Of a stretch of DNA of 49,298 bases, positions 18,201 through 25,598 are shown in pieces. Under the pieces are notes generated by a model that did not search any database, was not told where the DNA came from, and saw only the letters and a list, made by a program, of their open reading frames with translations. The first letter of the stretch is position 1. Each line of letters starts with the position of its first letter. Both the position numbers and the translations under genes were made by a program. This DNA is from CAZHCA01 sp964530825. GTDB lineage: Bacteria > Bacteroidota > Bacteroidia > Chitinophagales > Saprospiraceae. The DNA is taken from assembly GCA_964530825.1 (NCBI GenBank), contig CAZHCA010000033.1, positions 1 through 49,298 of the forward strand, read 5' to 3'.

Positions 18201-18444
18201 CTTCGAATTTGATCTGAAGGTTATCCTTGAGGTATTCGCCGTCGACATATTTTTCCAGCAGGTCTTTGAGTTTTCCTTGGTCTAACAATTTTTCCTGAAA
18301 TGCTTGCTGGTATGCCTTGGCCAGCTCAGCGATAGAATAGTTTAGGCGGGGGGTATCCAGGTGTTGGACCGGAGCTAACAGCTCATGTTCACCCTTTAAG
18401 CGGAAGCGTAAGCCATAAAAAGGAATAGTTATTTCAAAAGGCAT
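15253..18444 (-). CDS. ClpA-like AAA+ unfoldase fused to a release-factor-like C-terminal region
   Basis: A 1063-residue double-AAA+ protein. The N-terminal about 200 residues are not a Clp_N repeat and match nothing I recognise. D1 (about 205-455) has a Walker A, GPSGVGKT (228-235), but the Walker B position reads LFVRNLM with Arg293-Asn294 in place of Asp-Glu. D2 (about 465-750) is complete: Walker A GPTGVGKT (500-507), Walker B LLFDEIEKAD (Asp567-Glu568), FRPELFNRID arginine-finger region, and sensor-2 GYDPHYGARHLQ. There is no ClpB middle domain. Residues about 795-985 follow the order of a class-I release factor PCRF domain: helical hairpin with HFWKDQKKV, GIDKCFFSICG, then WYGVEWQIFGPGAALFLHPEAG. 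The end (RTVNEKSIKDTRLKI, near 1015-1030) resembles the RF2 C-terminus, with the GGQ domain missing. It lies 71 nt after the DUF429 gene on the same strand. Confidence 0.85.
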   Translation of the reverse strand: MPFEITIPFYGLRFRLKGEHELLAPVQHLDTPRLNYSIAELAKAYQQAFQEKLLDQGKLKDLLEKYVDGEYLKDNLQIKFEGAPDRLSYPEFSILFDYFYQKLEDGYWGIVPILGVEGFAGSEKKLKRNLTEGVRRDFSIHRRLADVRQIATLLWYDSIELEKSEIHLQVPYPDEVQYFREQHQDLWLPRVAQQLHFEEQVVFGRAEELRQLRKAMESKFGRNVLLVGPSGVGKTALVWEVSRWFRDKKHPKNVWETTASRLIKELTQDSGWEDNIVHVCQELAKTTDWLFVRNLMSLFEVGQYIGNDTSVGDYLLPYLSRGDISMIAECTEEELAQIEIRHSNYLSLFTIIRLEEPREELEYIIQQKIQHFSRDKKVGIQEQAIKEVIRLNQRFTPYAGMPGKPIRFLQSMLTNAESKKDQAIQISLSEVIQHFCHDTGMPVFMVDASIPMNTQRIREKFNNVIFGQEAAVDGVVDVLASVKTALHSRKKPIASFLFVGPTGVGKTELAKVLATFMFGDTNRMIRFDMTEYSSPYAVLRLTGYNYYSDGLLTSAIRRMPFTVLLFDEIEKADKTFLDLLLQILDDGRLTDGRGRLSDFCSTIIIMTSNIGADTLSGNRISIGNDSNAMRVHNHFESAVRKAFRPELFNRIDQIISFAPLDKTTVRSIVDREIEKVRKLEGIRHRNIDLHIEPEVLAFLGDKGYDPHYGARHLQRTIREYLLVPLGRQLNLHDHDDRLTVKVSLEKGRPHIHVEADPLALDLIFEELKKTTEADAASQQRSNLLHLEEGYLFVQLMADLEKLEMEQEAEKHFWKDQKKVYRYTTLKSLQDKLRQLKDQITDIERDLNLACLDLQDYHQQLQEKLDQWLNDFFRFKLDLVRFNQPGIDKCFFSICGRMPDRIVAFYHELIKSKRFEVQGYFIWANDQQGGNTFFKRPFEEQEGSILHTEEKGTWYGVEWQIFGPGAALFLHPEAGYQAWTTPNHRKTGHYLVRLSSDAPEWSSQMRSKGFFNKANYQRTVNEKSIKDTRLKINREFRDDAELRQLIAIRLEDDFSLALEQKLLH

Positions 18445-18515
18445 GCCAATCAGGTTGAAGTATGGCCGGGGTTTACCGGATGTGATTTGTTAATGAACAG
18501 GTTAAAATAAGCATT

Positions 18516-19106
18516 TCAAATGATTATCTGACCTTCTTTCACCTTGCCGTGCAGTTCCGCCTGGCCGGTTTGGTGTCGCCAGCCGCTCCACCAAGCGAGC
18601 AGGGCGTCAACCTGATGCCAATTGCTCCAGGCCACATCGGTAGCTATCGGGAAGGGCAAACGGTGCTGTAACTGGATGAGAAAAGCCGGTACGTCAGCTT
18701 GCTTTTTCTTGTATTGATAGGCTTTTAAACCCGTTATTTTGGCAAGATAACCGGGATATACTTCGTAAAACGGAAAGGCTGCCAATTGATTTTGCAGTCG
18801 CATGGCCCGCGCGGTCAGGCCACCAATAAACAGTGGCGACATAGCTCCTAGTGTGCGGTCGGCTGCCCGGTAAAAATAATCGTCAAAGCCTTCCCAAGCC
18901 CGGTAAACCCCCGGTAACGAAAGGGGCGCATCCAGGTAGACCGCCCGGGGTTGATTTTCATGCACCCAATTCGCTAGCCAGGCATCGGCATCTTGCTTTT
19001 TGGCACTTTGGGTGGCACGGAGCTGCTTCTGCTCCAGCCATGCGATGACTGTCGTACCGGCTAGTTTGCTGCCGTAATCGACTCCGATAAAGTAATTTTT
19101 TTCCAT
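18516..19106 (-). CDS. DUF429 family protein, predicted RNase H-fold nuclease
   Basis: A 196-residue DUF429 protein. Family landmarks are the first strand FIGVDYGSKLAG with an Asp, YLDAPLSLP with the second Asp, the ADRTLGAMSPLFIGGLTARAM signature, and YEVYPGY with a Glu. These acidic residues are arranged as in RNase H-fold nucleases, so a nuclease role is predicted for the family but not demonstrated. The start is the ATG at 19106, which overlaps the aroK stop by one base (TGATG). It is therefore translationally coupled to aroK, and the Clp/release-factor-like gene follows 71 nt downstream. Confidence 0.82.
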   Translation of the reverse strand: MEKNYFIGVDYGSKLAGTTVIAWLEQKQLRATQSAKKQDADAWLANWVHENQPRAVYLDAPLSLPGVYRAWEGFDDYFYRAADRTLGAMSPLFIGGLTARAMRLQNQLAAFPFYEVYPGYLAKITGLKAYQYKKKQADVPAFLIQLQHRLPFPIATDVAWSNWHQVDALLAWWSGWRHQTGQAELHGKVKEGQIII

Positions 19107-19657
19107 CAATGTCCCGTGATTTGCATCCAGGCTTCAAGCAGGTGGTCGGGCACCGGTTGATCTTCTTCAGTCTGCCAATAGTGTACCTGTGCCTGCTCGT
19201 AAAATACACGACGCTGAGCCATGGTAGCCTCGATGTAGTTGCGCAGTTGAGCATCTGTCCGGCCCCGGAGCAAGGGTCGCTCGTCGCGTCCTTTTACAAG
19301 ACGGCGGAAAAGGATGCGGGGGGCAACGTCGAGGAAAACCGTTATGCCCTGGCTATTCATCCATGCCATATTGTCGTGGAAACAAGGAGTGCCGCCCCCG
19401 CAGGCAATGACCGCCGGAGGGAGGTCGGCGAGTTTTCGCAACTGTTCTTTTTCCAGGTGGCGGAAATGGTCCTCTCCAAATTGACCGAATAGCTCGGCAA
19501 TGGTTTTACCGGCAAAGGTTCCAATGCGTTCATCCAGATCGACGAATTGGCGTCCCATCTTTTCGGCCAACACTTTACCGTGCCTGCTTTTCCCCGACCC
19601 CATGAAACCAATGAGGAAGAGATGGCCATTTTCGGTATCTGCGTATGGGGTGGGCAT
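19106..19657 (-). CDS. aroK: Shikimate kinase
   Basis: A 183-residue P-loop kinase that phosphorylates the 3-hydroxyl of shikimate in the chorismate pathway. It shows Walker A IGFMGSGKS, FVDLDERI with the shikimate-binding Asp, the FRHLEKEQL Arg, the CGGGTPC glycine loop, and the lid Arg in RDERPLLRGR. The length is normal. The start at 19657 gives a short extension (MPTPYADTENGH) before the first strand HLFLIGF, which is acceptable. It is the first gene of a minus-strand run aroK - DUF429 - Clp-like. Confidence 0.95.
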   Translation of the reverse strand: MPTPYADTENGHLFLIGFMGSGKSRHGKVLAEKMGRQFVDLDERIGTFAGKTIAELFGQFGEDHFRHLEKEQLRKLADLPPAVIACGGGTPCFHDNMAWMNSQGITVFLDVAPRILFRRLVKGRDERPLLRGRTDAQLRNYIEATMAQRRVFYEQAQVHYWQTEEDQPVPDHLLEAWMQITGH

Positions 19658-19731
19658 GTCGATTGGTTTAAGAGCATTGCACGGCGTAAGGCTTCGGCGC
19701 TAAACGAAACTATTAGCTAGGCTTTTTTGCC

Positions 19732-21516
19732 CTACAAATAAATCGGTTGGTCCAGTCGGCGGCTAATGGCGAAAGCCGAATTGATCAAGCCTACATGGCT
19801 GTACGTCTGGGGAAAATTTCCCCATTGGCTGCCGGTAGCCTCGTGCACATCTTCGCTGAGTAGGCCCAAGTGGTTGCCATGCGTCAGGAGATTATTAAAG
19901 ATCTTGATGGCACGGGATAGGCGCCCCATCTTGGCCAGGGCCTCTACATACCAAAAAGCGCAGATAAGGAAGGTCGATTCCGGCCGGCCGAAGTCGTCGG
20001 AATGCAAATACCGGTACATGAGACCGCCTTGCGTCATGAGTTCGTCTTCCATTACCTTTAGGTGCTGGCGGGCACGGGGCGAGCGGGGGTTCAAGTACCC
20101 CATGGTAATCAGCTTGAGGAGGCTGGCATCGAGGTCGGGGTTCCCCACTGCCTGGGTATATACGCCGCGCTCTTGGTCGTAACAAGCCTCGATCATCTCG
20201 GCTGAAGCTTTGATCAAGCGTTTAGCACGGGTTTCCATTTTCTTATAGTGGTGAGCTTTAGCAATGCGCAAGGCAGCATTGCTACCGGCCCAGTGAAAAA
20301 GGAAGGTATAGCAATGGAGTTGCTTTTTGCCGCGGAATTCCCACAGGCCATTGTCGGGCTCGCTCATGGTCGCCTCGATCATATCCAAACAGTGGGTTGC
20401 CAAACTGATGAGCGTCTGACTTTGCTGGCCGATGAGTCGCTTATCGTTGAAAAGTGGTAACAAGGTGACCAGCACCTGCCCGTACACATCGTTTTGGATA
20501 TGCTCGTAAGCTTGATTGCCAATGCGTACGGGTTGTTCGCCCCGGTACCCTTTGAGTTCGAGGATTTTTTCTACCGGTGCCCCATTCATGGAAATTGGGT
20601 AGAGGGGATGGAAACGCTTGTCTTCATGTACGGTGATATTTTCGATGAAGTTGGCGTAATCACGTAGGATACCAAAGTGGCTCAGGTCATTTAGCGCCTT
20701 TAGGGTATAGTGCGCATCGCGGAGCCAGCAAAAGCGGTAATCCCAGTTGCGGGTGCTGCCCGGGTATTCAGGCAGGCTGGTCGTCGCGGCTGCTATGATG
20801 GCTCCCGTATCCTGGTACTGATGTAACTTTAGGGTCAGGGCCGAGCGAATGACAGCTTCTTGCTGGAAATTTTCGGTTGAGGTATTGCGCACCCATTCAC
20901 GCCAGTAGTTAGTTGTCCGGGTGAGGAAATTCTCTGCCGTTGAGGCGAGAGGGGCTTCCAGCGGGGCGCCCCAGGTCAGGAAGAGGTACTTGTTTTCGGT
21001 AAGGGTAAAATCAATCTCCTGATCGATAAAGCTCAGCGGCACGTTGGTGGTAAGGCGCAATTGAGCCGATAACCCCTCGTACTGGATATGGTTACTACCG
21101 AACACCCGGCGCGGAACCTTTTTGCCGTAGTCACCACGAGGATCACAACAGATGCGTACCCGGGGGCGGCCACTGAGGGGTACGATTTTACGCACCATCA
21201 TCAAAGGCTTGAAATAGCGCTCATACTGGTAAAAACGGGGCGCAAAGTCGACGATTTTAAAGGCACCTTCTTCGCTTATGAATTCCGTCTCGAGCACATT
21301 GGTATTATCCAGGTACCGCTGTCGGGTCTCAAAATCCTTTGCGGTAGGCGTAATGTAAAACCGGCCGCCGTTGCTTCCGTCGTCGAGCAAAGTGCCGAAA
21401 ACGAAACTGCTGTCAAAGCGCGGCCAACAAAGCCAGCCTACATTGCCGGTGGTATCGACAAGAGCGAGATAGGTACAATTGCCAATTATCCCATAAGGGT
21501 ACTTGTGAGTCTCCAT
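19732..21516 (-). CDS. Glycoside hydrolase family 15 protein (glucoamylase/trehalase type)
   Basis: A 594-residue GH15 enzyme without a signal peptide, so probably cytoplasmic. The N-terminal beta-sandwich (YGIIGNCTYLALVD, GWLCWPRFDSSFVFG) precedes the (alpha/alpha)6 barrel, with WDYRFCWLRDAHYTL, the acid-side EKILELKGYRGEQ, and the base-side Glu in RPESTFLICAFWYVEAL. Members hydrolyse alpha-1,4/1,6-glucans or trehalose; which one cannot be told from sequence alone. The ATG at 21516 is preferred over the TTG at 21543, because METHKYPYGIIGN is the usual beginning. It is followed at a distance by aroK on the same strand and diverges from the DUF1573 gene. Confidence 0.94.
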   Translation of the reverse strand: METHKYPYGIIGNCTYLALVDTTGNVGWLCWPRFDSSFVFGTLLDDGSNGGRFYITPTAKDFETRQRYLDNTNVLETEFISEEGAFKIVDFAPRFYQYERYFKPLMMVRKIVPLSGRPRVRICCDPRGDYGKKVPRRVFGSNHIQYEGLSAQLRLTTNVPLSFIDQEIDFTLTENKYLFLTWGAPLEAPLASTAENFLTRTTNYWREWVRNTSTENFQQEAVIRSALTLKLHQYQDTGAIIAAATTSLPEYPGSTRNWDYRFCWLRDAHYTLKALNDLSHFGILRDYANFIENITVHEDKRFHPLYPISMNGAPVEKILELKGYRGEQPVRIGNQAYEHIQNDVYGQVLVTLLPLFNDKRLIGQQSQTLISLATHCLDMIEATMSEPDNGLWEFRGKKQLHCYTFLFHWAGSNAALRIAKAHHYKKMETRAKRLIKASAEMIEACYDQERGVYTQAVGNPDLDASLLKLITMGYLNPRSPRARQHLKVMEDELMTQGGLMYRYLHSDDFGRPESTFLICAFWYVEALAKMGRLSRAIKIFNNLLTHGNHLGLLSEDVHEATGSQWGNFPQTYSHVGLINSAFAISRRLDQPIYL

Positions 21517-21680
21517 GCGCGTCGGGTTTCTACGGTCTGTCAAGATACGGGATCTTCAATAGACCCCTTAGCTGGTCGAGCAACAAAGTGTCCATAAAAT
21601 TGGTTCTAGCAGTTGAATCCGCTAATTTTGAGTTTTGGAAAAACGGGGTAAAACAAGGGCCCCGGGAAATGGTGTTCGAT

Positions 21681-22184
21681 ATGCATAACAAGATTTATTT
21701 TATCGCCATTGTTTTAAGCCTATTGCTGGGCGCTTGCCAGCAAGAGCCTCCCAGAGAAGAGAAATCCCTAGAGGAAATTATGGCGGAAGAGCCGTTGAGT
21801 AACTCGGCGATTATCCGCAATCCGGTGACGGCTCAACGTCCGAAAGACACTACCATGGTGGCGAAAATCACATTCGAAGAAACGGTTTACGATTTCGGGA
21901 CCGTAGTAGTGGGAGAAAAAGTAACCCATACGTTCAAGTTTAAGAATACCGGGAAGTCGCCCCTGCTCATTAGCAATGCTCGTTCCACCTGTGGTTGTAC
22001 GGTTCCGAACTGGCCTTCTCAGCCCATCCCGCCCGGAGAAAGCGGTGAAATCAAAGTGGTGTTCGACACCAAGGGCAAACTCAATCAGCAATCCAAGCCG
22101 GTGATCATTACGGCCAATACCTATCCGGCCACTACCCGGCTGATGGTGAAGGGGGTAGTTACGAGTAGTAAAGAAACCTCCTGA
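21681..22184 (+). CDS. DUF1573 lipoprotein
   Basis: A 167-residue lipoprotein with a type-II signal ending in LLGAC, lipidated Cys19. The mature part has one DUF1573 immunoglobulin-like domain (FEETVYDFGTVVVGEKVTHTFKFKNTG, STCGCTVPNWP, VVFDTKGK), a common Bacteroidota envelope domain of unknown role. The CGC motif is conserved in the family. The start at 21681 is chosen because the signal peptide begins there; the upstream in-frame ATG at 21588 adds 31 residues incompatible with export. It heads a probable operon with yajC and ybbR, an arrangement common in this phylum. Confidence 0.9.
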   Translation: MHNKIYFIAIVLSLLLGACQQEPPREEKSLEEIMAEEPLSNSAIIRNPVTAQRPKDTTMVAKITFEETVYDFGTVVVGEKVTHTFKFKNTGKSPLLISNARSTCGCTVPNWPSQPIPPGESGEIKVVFDTKGKLNQQSKPVIITANTYPATTRLMVKGVVTSSKETS

Positions 22185-22227
22185 GTGGTTGTAAACACTT
22201 TAATTCTACGCAAAACGAATAAAAAAC

Positions 22228-22554
22228 ATGCCGACTATCTTGCTTCAAGCCGCCCCTGGCGGTAACGCCGGGTTGATCAACCTCGTCTTCATTGGGGCGA
22301 TGTTTGTCATCTTTTGGCTTTTTATTATCCGGCCGCAAGCCAAAAAGCAGCGCGAACAAAAAAACTTTGCCGAAAACTTGACCAAAGGAACGCAAGTTGT
22401 TACAGCCAGTGGAATCCTGGGCCGGATCTCGAAGATCGAAAACGATATCGTTACCCTCGAGATAGCGAACAAAGTTTACATTCAGGTTATGAAGAATGCC
22501 ATTTCGAAAGAAATGACCGATGCTTTTGACAGTGCCGCCGAATCGACGACTTAA
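22228..22554 (+). CDS. yajC: Sec translocon accessory protein YajC
   Basis: A 108-residue protein with one N-terminal TM helix (NLVFIGAMFVIFWLFIIRP), followed by the conserved RPQAKKQREQKNF basic stretch and the KGTQVVTASGILGRI beta-rich domain. These are diagnostic of YajC, which joins SecDF in the Sec holotranslocon at the inner membrane. It begins 43 nt after the DUF1573 gene, and its 3' end overlaps the predicted start of ybbR by 35 nt. Confidence 0.95.
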   Translation: MPTILLQAAPGGNAGLINLVFIGAMFVIFWLFIIRPQAKKQREQKNFAENLTKGTQVVTASGILGRISKIENDIVTLEIANKVYIQVMKNAISKEMTDAFDSAAESTT

Positions 22555-23515
22555 GCTTCGTCGCTTTCGTCCACATCCGCGCGAAGACCGAGCCATTCTG
22601 TTGGCTTGTATCGGTATCGCGCTCATTTTTTGGCTGTTGGTAAAAATGTCGCAGTCCTATACGACGACTAAAGAAGTTGTCTTCTCTTTTCAGATTGCCG
22701 AAGAGGAAGCCTTGGTAAAGGCGCCGCCCAAAGCCATCGAAGTAGAGTTGGAAGGGACGGGATGGGATCTCATGTTTGAACAGTTTCGAAGTCCCGAAAT
22801 TCGCCTCGAATATGATCTGGTCAATTATCCCAACACTGCCCTTGACCGCAGTCGCCTCATCCAGGATATCAAAAAGGCCATTCAGCGCAGTGGCATCCAG
22901 GTGGTGGGGGTCGAGTCTAATGGCATACCCCTTCAGATGGAAGAGCGCATCGCACGCCAGGTGCCCGTTGTCTTACAGGCTGATCTTCAGTTCGCTCCCG
23001 AACACCACCTACGCGAACCCATAGCAATCACACCCGACAGCGTACAAGTGAATGGACCTGTCTCGCTTGTCGATCCGATCGAATTTTGGCTGACCGACTC
23101 TCTGCTGCTCTCCGATCTCAAGACAAACGTACGCCAGCGCATACCACTAGCCGAACCGCCCGCCGAAATTTCACTGAGCCGACAATCTGTCGAAGTAGAG
23201 GTACTCGTAGAGCCCTACACCGAGAAGACCCTTTTCGTACCTATTCAAGTATTGAATGCGGCAGACAGCGTTCGTATTTTTCCTCGCCAATTACGAATCA
23301 CTGCCGTATTGGGCTTAAGCCGCTACGATAGCCTGACAACCGATGCAATTGAGCTGGCTATTGATTTGGCTGATGTCCAACCAGACACCACCCGCAGTTC
23401 CGCACCCATACAAGTGGTCCGCAGTCCGGATTTTGTACAGCATCTTAGTTTTCGTCCTAAAGTAGCGGAATACTACTTTCTGCAGCCAGGTGAAAACGGC
23501 GGTGCCCCGCAGTAA
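22520..23515 (+). CDS. YbbR-domain membrane-anchored protein
   Basis: A 331-residue protein with a short basic N-terminus, one TM helix (AILLACIGIALIFWLLV, about residues 25-41) and three or so extracytoplasmic YbbR-like beta modules (about 50-135, 145-235, 240-320). YbbR/CdaR proteins in Firmicutes regulate the c-di-AMP cyclase; in Bacteroidota this gene usually sits beside yajC, and no cyclase is adjacent here. The start at the ATG 22520 overlaps yajC by 35 nt; GTG or TTG codons just downstream are possible alternatives, so the exact N-terminus is uncertain. Confidence 0.85.
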   Translation: MLLTVPPNRRLKLRRFRPHPREDRAILLACIGIALIFWLLVKMSQSYTTTKEVVFSFQIAEEEALVKAPPKAIEVELEGTGWDLMFEQFRSPEIRLEYDLVNYPNTALDRSRLIQDIKKAIQRSGIQVVGVESNGIPLQMEERIARQVPVVLQADLQFAPEHHLREPIAITPDSVQVNGPVSLVDPIEFWLTDSLLLSDLKTNVRQRIPLAEPPAEISLSRQSVEVEVLVEPYTEKTLFVPIQVLNAADSVRIFPRQLRITAVLGLSRYDSLTTDAIELAIDLADVQPDTTRSSAPIQVVRSPDFVQHLSFRPKVAEYYFLQPGENGGAPQ

Positions 23516-24377
23516 CTGCTTAAACTGCTGCTTCGCGCGCTGGAAATAGATACTGTCAAATGCAAGTCCGTTTTAAATTCTGGGCCTCTAAGTCCTGTGG
23601 GATGGTGCGCATATCTACCCCCTAGTTGGCGATACAATCAATGCTGCTCTCGCTGTGGATGGCAGGATTTGGCAACTGGGTTTCACTTTCCTGTTGCTGT
23701 AATTGTCCAGGCTTGATCTGACAATGGTAATTTAGTGCAGTTAAATTTTATCAGTCTGATCGTGTGTTAGATCAGGTCTGATTAATACATCCTCGTATAT
23801 TTTAATGAGCTTTTGTAAGCACTTGTTTTTTTGGGTATAACATATTATGCATCTTTTTATTCAGGATGCAGGCAACATCTTCCACTTTGCGTTTTTGGCC
23901 TTATTTCGGCTTTAATTAACGCTGGAGTTGCTCTCTTGATTGGTCGACGGCAGCCATCAGCAAATTTGGTCGTTCATCCGTTTTATCTCCTTTTTTGTTT
24001 AAATAAGAGTGGGTTAGCATTTTCCCTTCAGTACCAAAATACTTTTGCTTTTACGGAGAGCTTCTTTAGCTTTATTTGCGGCAACCCTGATCAGTAATGC
24101 ACACAGGTCTTTTTTGATACTGTCGAAATTCGGTTTATCTATCGGACCTTCAATAGAAATGGGTGCAGGGAACAAAACCAATATAATAAATCGGCGACTA
24201 GGTAACGTTCATTAACCCCAAAATGCAAATGCATTCTGATTTTTGGTTTGTTTAAGGGAGTAAGGCTAAGTCGGCTTACGCTTTTTTTATCCCCCCGGAT
24301 CCTGTACTTTTTTACGCTGGAAAAGGTTGCATTACTCGCCCTTTTTGGATATTTGTCTCGCACTAAAAAAGCAATAC
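23516..24377 (+). other. 862-nt gene-poor stretch with possible coding remnants
   Basis: No intact gene is convincing here. On the minus strand two short pieces look like former coding sequence. The first, about 23520-23690, reads GVDMRTIPQDLEAQNLKR and then, in another frame, FDSIYFQRAKQQFKQLL, with an internal TAG. The second, about 24025-24170, reads PAPISIEGPIDKPNFDSIKK... then NKAKEALRKSKS, ending in a stop; its shape recalls the C-terminal tail of AsmA-like proteins. Neither can be named with confidence. The short plus-strand open frame at 23831-24097 has no plausible protein character. The last 100 nt form the leader of the polyamine genes. Confidence 0.4.
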
Positions 24378-25595
24378 ATGTCAAGAGTGATGATCATTGG
24401 CGCAGGGGGTGTCGGGCGCGTTGTCGCCTACAAATGCGCGCAGCACCCGGAAGTCTTCAGCGACATTATGCTGGCCAGCCGGACGAAATCCAAATGCGAC
24501 GCCATCGCCGGGGATGTGCGCAAAGTCACCGGCCATAAACAATTCACGACAGCAGCAGTCGATGCGGAAAACGTGCCTGAGTTGACGGCCTTGATCCGCT
24601 CCTTTGGTCCCGCAATGGTGATCCACGTAGCTCTGCCTTATCAGGACCTATCCATCATGGATGCCTGTCTGGAGACCGGCGTGCACTACCTCGATACCGC
24701 CAATTACGAGCCCAAAGATGAGGCTAAATTCGAATATAAATGGCAATGGGCCTACCGGGATAAATTTCGTGATGCTGGTCTGACCGCTATCCTGGGCTGT
24801 GGCTTTGACCCAGGTGTGACTGGTGTATTTGTCGCCTACGCTGCCAAACACCACTTCGATGAAATCCATTACCTCGACATCGTCGATTGTAACGCCGGGG
24901 ATCACGGTAAAGCTTTCGCTACTAATTTTAATCCCGAGATCAATATTCGAGAGGTCACCCAGCCAGGGAAATACTGGGAAAATGGTGAGTGGCGATACAC
25001 TGAACCACACGCTGTGCGCAAAGACTTGCATTATCCCAACATCGGCTCCAAGCGTTCTTACCTAATCTACCATGAAGAACTAGAATCCCTGGTTAAGCAT
25101 TTTCCCTCGCTTAAGCGTGCCCGTTTCTGGATGACCTTCAGTGAGGAATACCTTACTCATCTGCGCGTGATCCAGAATATCGGTATGGCGGGCATCGATC
25201 CGGTACGGTTCCAGGGAATGGATATTGTACCTTTAGAATTCCTCAAAGCCGTGCTGCCCGACCCTGGTAGCTTAGGAGAGAACTACGAAGGGGAAACTTC
25301 GATCGGTTGTCGTATCCGAGGAAAAAAAGATGGCGCCTGGAAAAACTATTATATCTGGAACAACTGCTCCCACCGGGCGGCCTACGAAGAGACGGGGGCG
25401 CAAGGCGTTTCTTACACCACAGGCGTACCTGCGACCGTTGGCGCCATGATGCTGCTTGGTGGAGAATGGGCTGATGCGGGGGTTTTCAACGTGGAGGAAT
25501 TTAATCCCGACCCTTTCCTGGCCAGATTAGGTGAAATGGGGCTGCCCTGGCACGAAGAGGTGGGAGCCGATCTAGAATTTGAATACCCAGAGTAA
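24378..25595 (+). CDS. Carboxy(nor)spermidine dehydrogenase, saccharopine-dehydrogenase family
   Basis: A 405-residue NAD(P)-dependent enzyme with an N-terminal Rossmann fold (VMIIGAGGVGRVVAYKC) and family motifs VIHVALPYQD, YLDTANYEP and LGCGFDPGVTGVFVAYA. It condenses L-aspartate semialdehyde with putrescine (or diaminopropane) to carboxyspermidine (or carboxynorspermidine), the first step of the alternative spermidine route. This substrate assignment comes from the adjacent NspC-type decarboxylase, because lysine-pathway saccharopine dehydrogenases share the fold. The start at 24378 places the Rossmann strand at the N-terminus; the ATG at 24327 adds 17 unlikely residues. Only 3 nt separate it from nspC. 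Confidence 0.92.
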   Translation: MSRVMIIGAGGVGRVVAYKCAQHPEVFSDIMLASRTKSKCDAIAGDVRKVTGHKQFTTAAVDAENVPELTALIRSFGPAMVIHVALPYQDLSIMDACLETGVHYLDTANYEPKDEAKFEYKWQWAYRDKFRDAGLTAILGCGFDPGVTGVFVAYAAKHHFDEIHYLDIVDCNAGDHGKAFATNFNPEINIREVTQPGKYWENGEWRYTEPHAVRKDLHYPNIGSKRSYLIYHEELESLVKHFPSLKRARFWMTFSEEYLTHLRVIQNIGMAGIDPVRFQGMDIVPLEFLKAVLPDPGSLGENYEGETSIGCRIRGKKDGAWKNYYIWNNCSHRAAYEETGAQGVSYTTGVPATVGAMMLLGGEWADAGVFNVEEFNPDPFLARLGEMGLPWHEEVGADLEFEYPE

Positions 25596-25598
25596 ATC

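Noticed and set aside
23831..24097. An 88-residue plus-strand ORF in the gene-poor stretch.
   Set aside because: The composition is unlike neighbouring proteins, it lacks any domain, and it is antisense to a more protein-like remnant.
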